A stretch of DNA of 64,000 nt from Paenibacillus sp. PL91 (GTDB lineage Bacteria; Bacillota; Bacilli; Paenibacillales; Paenibacillaceae): the NCBI RefSeq assembly GCF_012935325.2, contig NZ_JABBYG020000015.1, positions 1-64,000 of the forward strand. Reading direction: 5' to 3'. Every line of letters starts with the position of its first letter. Positions within the stretch are counted from its first letter, which is position 1. Under the pieces are notes generated by a model. It ran no database searches, was not told the origin of the DNA, and was given only the letters and a program-made list of their open reading frames with translations. Below, piece after piece: positions 35,671 to 43,363 of this stretch. Both the position numbers and the translations under genes were made by a program.

Positions 35671-38409
35671 ATGACCTACAAACGCACAGCCCATATTATC
35701 TCGCATACGCATTGGGATCGGGAATGGTATTTGCCCTATGAGAAGCATCATGTCTTGCTTGTGAAATTAATGGATACGCTGCTTCATACGCTTGATACCG
35801 ACCCGAATTTCAAGAGCTTTTATTTGGATGGGCAAACGATTATATTAGAGGATTACTTGCAAGTACGTCCGGAGAATCGGGAACGCCTTGAACGCTATAT
35901 TAAGGAAGGCCGTATTCCGATCGGGCCTTGGTATATTTTGCAGGATGCCTTCCTGACGAGCAGCGAAGCGAATCTTCGGAATTTGCAAATCGGCCATCAG
36001 GACGCGAGCCGTTACGGCACGATTGCGAAGGTCGGCTATTTCCCGGACACGTTCGGCAATATCGGCCAAGCTCCGCAAATATTGCGACAAGCCGGCATTG
36101 ACAATGCGGTGTTCGGTAGAGGCGTTAAGCCAACCGGCTTCAATAACACGGTAGCGGATTCCGATTATGAATCGTCCTTCTCCGAGCTGATCTGGGAAGG
36201 TCCGGACGGCTCCCGCGTACTGGGCGTGTTATTTGCGAACTGGTACTGCAACGGCATGGAAGTGCCAACCGATGAAGCGGAAGCCAAAGAATATTGGGAG
36301 CGCAAGCTTGCGGAGGCGGAGAAATATGCCGCTACCAGCGAGCTGCTGTTCATGAACGGCTGCGACCATCAACCGATCCAGCAGGATTTGTCGGCAGCGC
36401 TGGACACGGCAAGACAGCTGTTCCCAGACACGGAGTTTATTCATTCCAATTTCGAAGATTACTTAGCATCTGTGAACGGTTCGCTGAAGCGCGAGCTGTC
36501 TGTCGTGAAGGGCGAGCTTCGCAGCCAGCGGACGGATGGATGGTCAACGCTTGTGAATACAGCATCCGCACGCGTTTATTTGAAGCAGATGAATCAGCTC
36601 GGCCAAGCGATGCTGGAGAAGGTAGCGGAGCCGCTAGCCTCGCTAGCTTACTCGCTTGGGCATGAATATCCGCATCACTTGTTTACGTATGCGTGGAAAA
36701 CGCTCATGCAGAACCACCCGCATGACAGCATTTGCGGCTGCAGCGTGGACGAGGTGCATCGCGAGATGGTTACCCGCTTCGATAAGAGCCGCCATGTGGC
36801 GGAAGCGATTATTGACGAGAGCAAAGCGGTCATCGCCGATGCGGTCGATACGACGGTATTCGCACAATACGGCGAGGACGCCCTACCGTTTGTCGTATAT
36901 AATACGACCGGCTGGAAGCGGAGCGGAGTCGTTGAGATCGAGCTGGACGTCGCGCGCATCTATTTCCGTGACGGCTTGTCGCTCGATGAGATGAATCATA
37001 AAATGTACGGCATCGATATAACGGGCAGAACGCTAGTTGACCATAAGGGTACAGCAATCGCCCATTCGGCCATCGACCTGGGTCTTCAGTTCGGCTATGA
37101 TCTGCCGGATGATAAGTTCCGTCAGCCTTACATGAGCCGCAGAGTCCGGCTGACTCTCGAAGCGGAGCAGGTCGCTGCGCTAGGCTTGGCAGCATATGCT
37201 TATGTTCGCAACGCTAAAACGGCAGAACAGCCGCTAACAACGCTTGTTGCGGGAGAGCATGCGCTTGAGAATGAATGGCTTCGGATCGACGTGGAAGCCG
37301 ACGGGTCGTTTAATCTTACCGATAAACGCAGCGGTCAAATTTATCGCGAGCTTGGCGTATACGAGAACACAGGCGATATCGGCAATGAATATATGTACAA
37401 GCAGCCGACCGGCGAGCAAGCATTAACGACAAAGGGGCTGCAAGCCAGCATCCGCCTTATCGAGAATACGCCTTACCGAGCAGCGTTGGAAATTGTGCAT
37501 GAATGGGCAGTACCTGCTTCGGCGGAGCCTTATTTCGAGATCGAGAAGCAAGAGGCGGTTTATTTCCCTAATCGGAAGTCACAGCGCACAGAAGCGACCG
37601 TTCCGCTTACGATCCGAACTGAGATTGCGATTAGCCGCTCAGGACAAAGCGTGGAATGGAAGTCTTCCTTTAATAACCAAGCGAAGGATCACCGGGTTCG
37701 CGTCTTGTTCCCAACTGATCTTGAGACTTCTGTCCATCAAGCGGATTCCATCTTCGAAGTCGCAACGCGCGATATCGAGCCGACAGCCGAGTGGATCAAT
37801 CCTAGCAACGCGCAGCATCAGCAGGCGTTCGTCGACGTGAGCGGCGAGCATGCTGGTCTTACGGTTGCGAACCTGGGCCTGAACGAGTACGAAGTATTGC
37901 GTGATGGACGCAATTCCATTGCGATTACTTTGCTTCGTTCGGTAGCGGAGCTTGGCGACTGGGGCGTGTTCCCTACGCCGGAAGCGCAGTGTCTGGGCGA
38001 GCAAAGCTTTAGCCTGACCCTCATTCCGCATAACGGCGATGGCGCTGCATCCGGCGCATTTGCGGCAAGCTATCAGTTCCAAGTGCCGTGGACTGTCAGC
38101 CAGACTGGGGTTCATTCCGGCAAGCTCGCTCCAGTTGGCGCTTTATTCGACTGGGAGGGCAGCGGCCTGGCATTCTCCTCGCTGAAGGTGAATGAGCAAT
38201 CCGGCGATTTCATGCTTAGATGGTTTAACATGAAGGCTGCTGAGACGGAGCTGAAGCTGTCGGAAGCTGCTGCCGTATCACTCGGTCAAGCATACAAAAG
38301 CAATGTGCTTGAGCGTGAAGGCGAAGCACTAGCCGATAATGGACAACCTGTACTGCAAGTGCCGGTTGGGCCATGCGAGATTTTGACTGTAGGCATTAAA
38401 CATTCCTAA
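35671..38409 (+). CDS. GH38 alpha-mannosidase
   Basis: 912 residues. The N-terminal catalytic barrel has the Zn-site motif HTHWDREW (12-19), the nucleophile Asp126 in PDTFGN, and NGCDHQP. An NHPHDSICGCSVDEVHREM segment near 350 is typical of the family. The C-terminal half is the beta-rich GH38 region. Retaining, metal-dependent removal of alpha-linked mannose from imported oligosaccharides is expected, as in bacterial and MngB-like enzymes. No signal peptide. It closes the six-gene operon and is followed by a strong terminator. Confidence 0.93.
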   Translation: MTYKRTAHIISHTHWDREWYLPYEKHHVLLVKLMDTLLHTLDTDPNFKSFYLDGQTIILEDYLQVRPENRERLERYIKEGRIPIGPWYILQDAFLTSSEANLRNLQIGHQDASRYGTIAKVGYFPDTFGNIGQAPQILRQAGIDNAVFGRGVKPTGFNNTVADSDYESSFSELIWEGPDGSRVLGVLFANWYCNGMEVPTDEAEAKEYWERKLAEAEKYAATSELLFMNGCDHQPIQQDLSAALDTARQLFPDTEFIHSNFEDYLASVNGSLKRELSVVKGELRSQRTDGWSTLVNTASARVYLKQMNQLGQAMLEKVAEPLASLAYSLGHEYPHHLFTYAWKTLMQNHPHDSICGCSVDEVHREMVTRFDKSRHVAEAIIDESKAVIADAVDTTVFAQYGEDALPFVVYNTTGWKRSGVVEIELDVARIYFRDGLSLDEMNHKMYGIDITGRTLVDHKGTAIAHSAIDLGLQFGYDLPDDKFRQPYMSRRVRLTLEAEQVAALGLAAYAYVRNAKTAEQPLTTLVAGEHALENEWLRIDVEADGSFNLTDKRSGQIYRELGVYENTGDIGNEYMYKQPTGEQALTTKGLQASIRLIENTPYRAALEIVHEWAVPASAEPYFEIEKQEAVYFPNRKSQRTEATVPLTIRTEIAISRSGQSVEWKSSFNNQAKDHRVRVLFPTDLETSVHQADSIFEVATRDIEPTAEWINPSNAQHQQAFVDVSGEHAGLTVANLGLNEYEVLRDGRNSIAITLLRSVAELGDWGVFPTPEAQCLGEQSFSLTLIPHNGDGAASGAFAASYQFQVPWTVSQTGVHSGKLAPVGALFDWEGSGLAFSSLKVNEQSGDFMLRWFNMKAAETELKLSEAAAVSLGQAYKSNVLEREGEALADNGQPVLQVPVGPCEILTVGIKHS

Positions 38410-38415
38410 ATAATG

Positions 38416-38457
38416 AAGAAGCCCTCTGCTATGGATATCCATTGCAGGGGGCTTCTT
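38416..38457 (+). terminator. Intrinsic terminator of the mannosidase operon
   Basis: GAAGCCC.CTGC.ATGG-atat-CCAT.GCAG.GGGCTTC, a nearly perfect 17-bp stem followed by T-rich sequence. Confidence 0.88.
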
Positions 38458-38512
38458 GTTGTTTATGGCGCATGCTCAAAACTTAGTTTAGCGTTATTGC
38501 AAGGTGGTCATA

Positions 38513-38551
38513 ATGGGAAGAGACAACAGAAGCGGAGACTGCAGATTATGA
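38513..38551 (+). CDS. 12-codon leader peptide coupled to gerAA
   Basis: ATG at 38513, five bases after AAGGTGG, encodes MGRDNRSGDCRL and stops with a TGA that overlaps the gerAA start as ATGA. The gerAA start itself has only a distant GGAG. Translation of this peptide may therefore feed ribosomes to gerAA. Short length makes chance possible. Confidence 0.35.
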   Translation: MGRDNRSGDCRL

Positions 38552-40065
38552 CGAAGCCAATAAAGGAATTTATCGACGATAAAGCTCGGCTCGAGCATGA
38601 GGGAGAGCCGTTAGCAGCAAATATTGAGCAGAATTTAAAGATGATTTTGCATGATTTAGGCGGCAGCGACGATGTTGTCATCCGTGAAATCCGCAGCACT
38701 GGCAGCGAAGTATCTACCGCTGCCATTGTATATATTGACGGCATGTCCGATGCGACCATTATTAATGCTTATATTTTTGACTATCTAAACCGCTCGCTGC
38801 AGCTTGAACTGGATCATAAAGAGCTCGCGCAGCAGCTTTTATCTGGCATTGGCTCCATTCATCCCGTTGCGAAGACGGGCGAGCTCTATCAATCGCTGCT
38901 CTCTGGCGAAGCGATCATCTTCCTAATCGGCAGCGATCATGCTTATCGCGCGGATATTCGCCAGTGGAAAGGGCGCGAGGTAACGGAATCGACCAATCAG
39001 ACGTCGGTTCGAGGACCGAGGGAGAGCTTTACCGAAACCTTACGGGTGAATACCTCGCTCATACGCCGGAAAATCAAAGATCCGAGGCTGTGGCTGGAGA
39101 CGATTGCGATCGGTCGAATAACGAAAACCGATGTAACGATCATGTATTTGAATGATATCGCAAAACCTTCCGTCGTTTCGGAGGTACGCTCGCGTTTGCA
39201 TGCAATTGACATAGATGGCGTACTGGAAGGCGGCTATATAGAGGAATTCATTGAGGACGCAAAGTTTTCCTTGTTTCCTACTGTATTTAATACGGAGCTG
39301 CCTGATAGCGTAGCTGCGCAGCTGCTGGAAGGCAAAGTAGCGATTCTAGTGGATGGATCGCCGAACGTGCTTGTAGTCCCGACGCAATTTGTCAGTTTTA
39401 TTCAATCAACGGAGGATTACTATCAGAGGGCCATTTATGCGAGCCTGCTTCGAATATTACGGTTCATAAGCGGATTTATCTCGCTTCTGCTTCCTTCCCT
39501 GTATATTGCCATAACGACCTTTCACAGGGACATGCTGCCTACCTCCTTGTTAATCAGCCTAGCTGCACAGAGGGAGGGTGTTCCTTTTCCGGCTTTTATC
39601 GAGGCGGTAGCGATGGAGGTTACGTTTGAGATTTTAAGGGAGGCAGGGCTTAGGATGCCCCGGGCGATCGGGCAAGCCGTTTCCGTTGTAGGTACGCTCG
39701 TAATAGGCCAAGCAGCGGTCGAAGCTGGAATCGTCTCCGCCGCGATGGTCATTGTTGTATCCGTAACGGCCATTTCGACGTTTACGTTTCCGGCGTACAG
39801 TATGTCGATTCCCATCCGTATGCTGCGATTTGTGTTGATGGGACTCGCGGCAAGCTTTGGCTTGTTCGGCATCATTATGGGCATGTTTACGCTGCTGCTG
39901 CATTTATGCTCGCTGCGCTCCTTTGGAGAGCCTTATATGTCGCCGCTTAGTCCGTTTATTGCATCGAATCAACAGGATACGATTGTCCGAATGCCTCGTT
40001 GGCTCCATTTTAGACGGCCAAGCACAGCGCAGAAAGGCAATCGGATCAGGCAGCGAAAGAGATAG
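38548..40065 (+). CDS. gerAA: Spore germination receptor A subunit (GerAA family)
   Basis: 505 residues, typical for the family. A soluble N-terminal half (about 1-290), including SGEAIIFLIGSDHAYRADIRQWKGREVTES and VRGPRESFTETLRVNTSLIRRKIKDP, is followed by five or so membrane helices with the family signature TFHRDMLPTSLLISLAAQREGVPFP and MEVTFEILREAGLRMPRAIGQAVSVVGTLVIGQAAVEA. It sits in the inner spore membrane as part of a nutrient germinant channel. In-frame starts before 38513 would lie in or upstream of the preceding terminator, so 38548 is chosen. Confidence 0.93.
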   Translation: MTKPIKEFIDDKARLEHEGEPLAANIEQNLKMILHDLGGSDDVVIREIRSTGSEVSTAAIVYIDGMSDATIINAYIFDYLNRSLQLELDHKELAQQLLSGIGSIHPVAKTGELYQSLLSGEAIIFLIGSDHAYRADIRQWKGREVTESTNQTSVRGPRESFTETLRVNTSLIRRKIKDPRLWLETIAIGRITKTDVTIMYLNDIAKPSVVSEVRSRLHAIDIDGVLEGGYIEEFIEDAKFSLFPTVFNTELPDSVAAQLLEGKVAILVDGSPNVLVVPTQFVSFIQSTEDYYQRAIYASLLRILRFISGFISLLLPSLYIAITTFHRDMLPTSLLISLAAQREGVPFPAFIEAVAMEVTFEILREAGLRMPRAIGQAVSVVGTLVIGQAAVEAGIVSAAMVIVVSVTAISTFTFPAYSMSIPIRMLRFVLMGLAASFGLFGIIMGMFTLLLHLCSLRSFGEPYMSPLSPFIASNQQDTIVRMPRWLHFRRPSTAQKGNRIRQRKR

Positions 40066-40095
40066 CAGAGAGATGCTGAAAGGAGTATTGCCTGG

Positions 40096-41280
40096 ATGCT
40101 GCATAAAACGGTGATCATCATTCTGTGTACGGTACTTTTGACAGGCTGCTGGAGCAGGCGCGAGCTTAATGAGCTGTTAATTGTACTTGGAGTAGCCTTG
40201 GACTGGGAAGACGGGGAATATCTCGTTTCCTTCCAGGTTGTAAATCCGAGTGAAATATCCGCCCAGCGAAGAGGCGGAGATCGTCCGCCAGGCACGCTGT
40301 ATCAAGGCAGAGGGAAAACGATGTTTGAGGCTGCGCGAGCGTTGACAGCGGAAGCGCCGCGAAAAGTATACATGGGACATTTGCAAATCTATGTCATCGG
40401 AGAGAAGCTTGCAAGGAGAGGAATAAGCGATTTTCTTGATAGCACGCTGCGGGATAACGAATCGAGGATGGATTTTAATGTGGTTGTCGCGAAGGGGGCG
40501 AAAGCGGAGGATATATTGAAAATCTATACCCCGCTTGAGAAGCTGCCGACCCAAAACATGCTCAGATCGCTGGAAACCTCCGCCAAATCATGGGCGCCGA
40601 CTGTCTCCATTACGTTGGACGATATTTTAAGCACCCTTTCCGTAGAAGGCAAAGAGCTGGCATTAACCGGCATTCAAGTGATAGGAAGCCAAAAAAAGGC
40701 AGAGCTGAAGCAGAATGTAGAAACCTTTAAGCCGATAGGGCATTTCCGATATACGGGACTCGCGGTTTTCAAAAAGGATAAGCTGATAGGCTGGTTAAAT
40801 GAGAAGGAGAGCAAAGGCTACACGGACATTACCAACCATCTGGACAGCACGTCCGTTGAGCTGCGGTGTGATGTGAATAAATATATGGGCATAGAGATTG
40901 AATCATCGAAATCCCGCATTAAAATGGAGCTCATAAACGGAAAACCTGAGGCGCGTATTTATTTTCGAACGGAGGCCAACGTCGTGGAAAGACCTTGCCA
41001 GTCTATAGACCTTAGCGATCCAGCTACGATTGTCAAGCTGCAGAATCAGGTCGGGAAAGTGATGAAAGGCAATGCGGAAGCTTCGATCAGACGCGCGAAA
41101 AGAATGAAATCCGATGTGTTCGGTTTCGGCTTCGCGCTAAATCAGCAGCATCCCTCCCAGTGGAACCGGGTGAAGAAGGATTGGGATGATCAATGGTTCC
41201 CTGCTTTGAAGGTTCATTATGACGTCGAAGTATTTATTCGGAAAACAGGAACGACAGGCAACACAAAAATGAAATCATAG
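40096..41280 (+). CDS. gerAC: Spore germination receptor C subunit (GerAC family lipoprotein)
   Basis: 394 residues with a lipoprotein signal peptide, lipobox L15-T-G-C18, then WSRRELNEL typical of Ger(x)C proteins. The three-domain GerAC fold follows, ending near VKKDWDDQWFPALKVHYDVEVFIRKTG. Anchored outside the inner spore membrane with the A and B subunits. AAAGGAG lies nine bases before ATG. Gene order is A-C-D-B rather than the classical A-B-C. Confidence 0.93.
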   Translation: MLHKTVIIILCTVLLTGCWSRRELNELLIVLGVALDWEDGEYLVSFQVVNPSEISAQRRGGDRPPGTLYQGRGKTMFEAARALTAEAPRKVYMGHLQIYVIGEKLARRGISDFLDSTLRDNESRMDFNVVVAKGAKAEDILKIYTPLEKLPTQNMLRSLETSAKSWAPTVSITLDDILSTLSVEGKELALTGIQVIGSQKKAELKQNVETFKPIGHFRYTGLAVFKKDKLIGWLNEKESKGYTDITNHLDSTSVELRCDVNKYMGIEIESSKSRIKMELINGKPEARIYFRTEANVVERPCQSIDLSDPATIVKLQNQVGKVMKGNAEASIRRAKRMKSDVFGFGFALNQQHPSQWNRVKKDWDDQWFPALKVHYDVEVFIRKTGTTGNTKMKS

Positions 41281-41305
41281 ACGATTTTGAGCGGGGGTGC
41301 TGCTG

Positions 41306-41515
41306 ATGCCGTCTTTCATTGGCGTAGTCATTTTTGCGATACTCGTCGCTTGGTGGGAGATGCCGATGCTGCTGGAGAAAAAGCGTAAGAAGGAGATAGC
41401 CGCGTTCCTTACGCTCCTTCTTCTTGGTACAGCTTTGTACGGCGCATTAGCCATGAATGTGAAGCTGCCTAATCCGTTTCTTCTCATTAAGCTTGTCTAC
41501 GGGTCGCTCGTTTAA
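41306..41515 (+). CDS. Two-helix germination receptor D-type subunit
   Basis: 69 residues with two predicted membrane helices (about 3-18 and 32-50) separated by a basic loop (LLEKKRKKE). Small two-helix D proteins are encoded in or near ger operons of several Bacillus species and modulate germination rate. Position between the C and B subunit genes and the shared layout support that assignment, but I see no unique motif. ATG 41306 has GCGGGGG upstream; GTG 41297 abuts that site and is unlikely. Confidence 0.7.
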   Translation: MPSFIGVVIFAILVAWWEMPMLLEKKRKKEIAAFLTLLLLGTALYGALAMNVKLPNPFLLIKLVYGSLV

Positions 41516-41548
41516 GCAAAAAGTGGTTAAGAAGGGGGAGGAGAATCG

Positions 41549-42667
41549 ATGGATAACGGCATGGCAAGCAGCAATGTCCAAATATCGGCAAGGCAATTTA
41601 TGATTTTGGTTTTTATGTATACGATAGGGGATTCCATGTTCGTTATTCCAACGTTGATCGCGGATACCTCTAAGCAGGACGCGTGGATTTCGATGCTGAT
41701 CAGCCTCTTCTTCGGACTTGCGGCAGGCGTATTATTCGGATTGCTGGCGAAAATGATGAAAGGCGTCGGGATGATTACGTTCATCCAGCGCTCATTGGGG
41801 AATGTGGCGGGCAGCCTCGTCGGCTTATTGCTTCTCACTTATTTCTTTTATATCCATATGACTTTAACGAGCGAAATGAGTCAATTCATGACGACGCAGC
41901 TCATGCCGGAGACACCGATTAACGCAATTGTTATGTTATTTATGGCGGTTATTATTATTGCTTACCGACTTGGCGTGGAAGCATTTGCCCGAATGGGAGA
42001 GCTGCTTTTTCCCGTATTTCTGGTGTTATTTCTGTTTATGCTCGTCTTCCTCCTGCCGCAAATCGAGCTCTCCAAGATGGAGCCTGTGCTCGCCGAAGGG
42101 CTTGCGCCAGTCATGAACGGCGTACTTTCTTCCTTTACGATCCCGTTCTCGGAGGTTTTCGTTATATTAATGCTTGCCCCGCATGTTTCGGGTAAAAAAG
42201 GGACGATGAAGCCGCTCTTGCTGGGAATCGCTTTAGGGGGCGCGATACTATTAATAACCGTCCTTCTGTGTGTGTTAGTGCTCGGCTCAAGCTTAATGGA
42301 GACTAAATATTATCCGATGTACATACTCGCTCAGAAAATAAGGGTCGGGGGTTTTCTGGAGAGAATAGAAGCCATTCTTGCATTTATCTGGATCGTAACC
42401 GTGTTCTTTAAAACGCTTGCTATTTTTTATGCCATTACGCAAGGGATAACCCAATTGCTTCGGTTAAAGGAGAGCAATATGCTGACGATACCTCTTGCTA
42501 TGATCTTATTGGTAGGCTCTGTAATCAGCATCCCGAATATTGTTGTATATAATGAAATCAATAAAAACGATTGGCCCTTGTTCGACCTGACGGTATGCGT
42601 GCTGCTTCCGATTTTATTGCTAGGCTGGTTCTATTTAAGGAGAAATCACGATCATAAGGTCCAATAA
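41549..42667 (+). CDS. gerAB: Spore germination receptor B subunit (GerAB permease family)
   Basis: 372 residues, ten predicted membrane helices, of the APC-superfamily GerAB group that binds the germinant. Family features: N-terminal SARQFMILVFMYTIGDSMFVIPTLIA, LFFGLAAGVLFG, and MKPLLLGIALGGAILLITVLLCVLVLG. AAGGGGGAGG precedes the start. Last gene of the ger operon. Confidence 0.93.
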   Translation: MDNGMASSNVQISARQFMILVFMYTIGDSMFVIPTLIADTSKQDAWISMLISLFFGLAAGVLFGLLAKMMKGVGMITFIQRSLGNVAGSLVGLLLLTYFFYIHMTLTSEMSQFMTTQLMPETPINAIVMLFMAVIIIAYRLGVEAFARMGELLFPVFLVLFLFMLVFLLPQIELSKMEPVLAEGLAPVMNGVLSSFTIPFSEVFVILMLAPHVSGKKGTMKPLLLGIALGGAILLITVLLCVLVLGSSLMETKYYPMYILAQKIRVGGFLERIEAILAFIWIVTVFFKTLAIFYAITQGITQLLRLKESNMLTIPLAMILLVGSVISIPNIVVYNEINKNDWPLFDLTVCVLLPILLLGWFYLRRNHDHKVQ

Positions 42668-42734
42668 GCTGGAGAAGCATAAGGAAAACATTTGGTTACT
42701 CTTGTATTACCGCTAACAGAGTCAAACGCCAACA

Positions 42735-42743
42735 TGCTATAAT
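42735..42743 (+). promoter_or_regulatory. Extended -10 promoter upstream of YolD-like gene
   Basis: TGCTATAAT is an extended -10 (TGnTATAAT). Transcription would begin near 42750. The -35 is weak, as is usual for extended -10 promoters. Confidence 0.6.
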
Positions 42744-42777
42744 AGATCTATTCGCGTAACTTAAATGGATAGGATTA

Positions 42778-42811
42778 GGGTCTCCTCGGAGCGGAGGAGA
42801 TCCTTTTTTAT
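42778..42811 (+). terminator. Hairpin terminator between promoter and YolD-like start codon
   Basis: GG.CTCCTC-ggagc-GGAGGAG..CC followed by TTTTTTA. It lies about 30 nt after the predicted transcript start and 40 nt before the gene, so it looks like an attenuator or the end of a small RNA. Confidence 0.6.
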
Positions 42812-42851
42812 TGAAAATACAGTTGCCATACATAGCAGGAGGGGAAAAAGG

Positions 42852-43094
42852 ATGGCAAAAGGACCGAAGCGGCCAACAAGAGATGAATTTGAGCTTGAGG
42901 AGCTGGGCGAGAGATTGGTAGAGGCCAAGCAGGAAGGCACGGAGCTGCTGCTGACGATTTGGGCGGCGGAAGAGAAAGTAAGAGGCGTCATTACAGCGCT
43001 CGATTCAAGAACGAAGAAGGTTCATGTCGAGCATATGGGTAGCCTAACAAAGGTTCCTTTCCTCGATATTATGAAGGTTGAAAGCCCTTATTAA
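42852..43094 (+). CDS. YolD-like family protein
   Basis: 80 residues. KGPKRPTRDEFELEELGERL is the typical N-terminus of YolD-like proteins, which are found in sporulating Bacillus and often beside UV-repair polymerases; here no polymerase is adjacent. The role is unknown, with a possible link to the DNA-damage response. GGAGGGG lies just before ATG 42852. A short gene behind a possible attenuator and with its own terminator. Confidence 0.8.
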   Translation: MAKGPKRPTRDEFELEELGERLVEAKQEGTELLLTIWAAEEKVRGVITALDSRTKKVHVEHMGSLTKVPFLDIMKVESPY

Positions 43095-43141
43095 GAAGAT
43101 GAGCTTCTGTGCAAAAAAAGATTTCTATATTCGTCAGGCTG

Positions 43142-43187
43142 GAGGCCTCCCTCGTTCACGTGCTGAACGATCGGAGGCCTCTTTCTG
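43142..43187 (+). terminator. Intrinsic terminator of the YolD-like gene
   Basis: GAGGCCTCC/GGAGGCCTC outer stem with a nested CGTTCA/TGAACG stem, then TTTCTG. Confidence 0.8.
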
Positions 43188-43286
43188 TATTTAAAAGTAC
43201 GGCGGGAATTCACAACTTTTCGCCAAATATTACAAATACTTACCAATCGATTATTTGTACAATACTCTTGTCGGGAAGGGGGAACG

Positions 43287-43322
43287 ATGCAAAAAATGGA
43301 TGAACGAAAAAGCTCGCTTTAA
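43287..43322 (+). CDS. 11-codon leader peptide upstream of the GH2 gene
   Basis: ATG four to five bases after GGGAAGGGGG encodes MQKMDERKSSL and stops about 40 bases before the GH2 start. The ribosome binding site is stronger than that of the GH2 gene. Could be a regulatory leader or chance. Confidence 0.3.
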   Translation: MQKMDERKSSL

Positions 43323-43363
43323 TTGCACGTCAAATCAGGAATCAGGGAAGGAAGCTGAAACGA

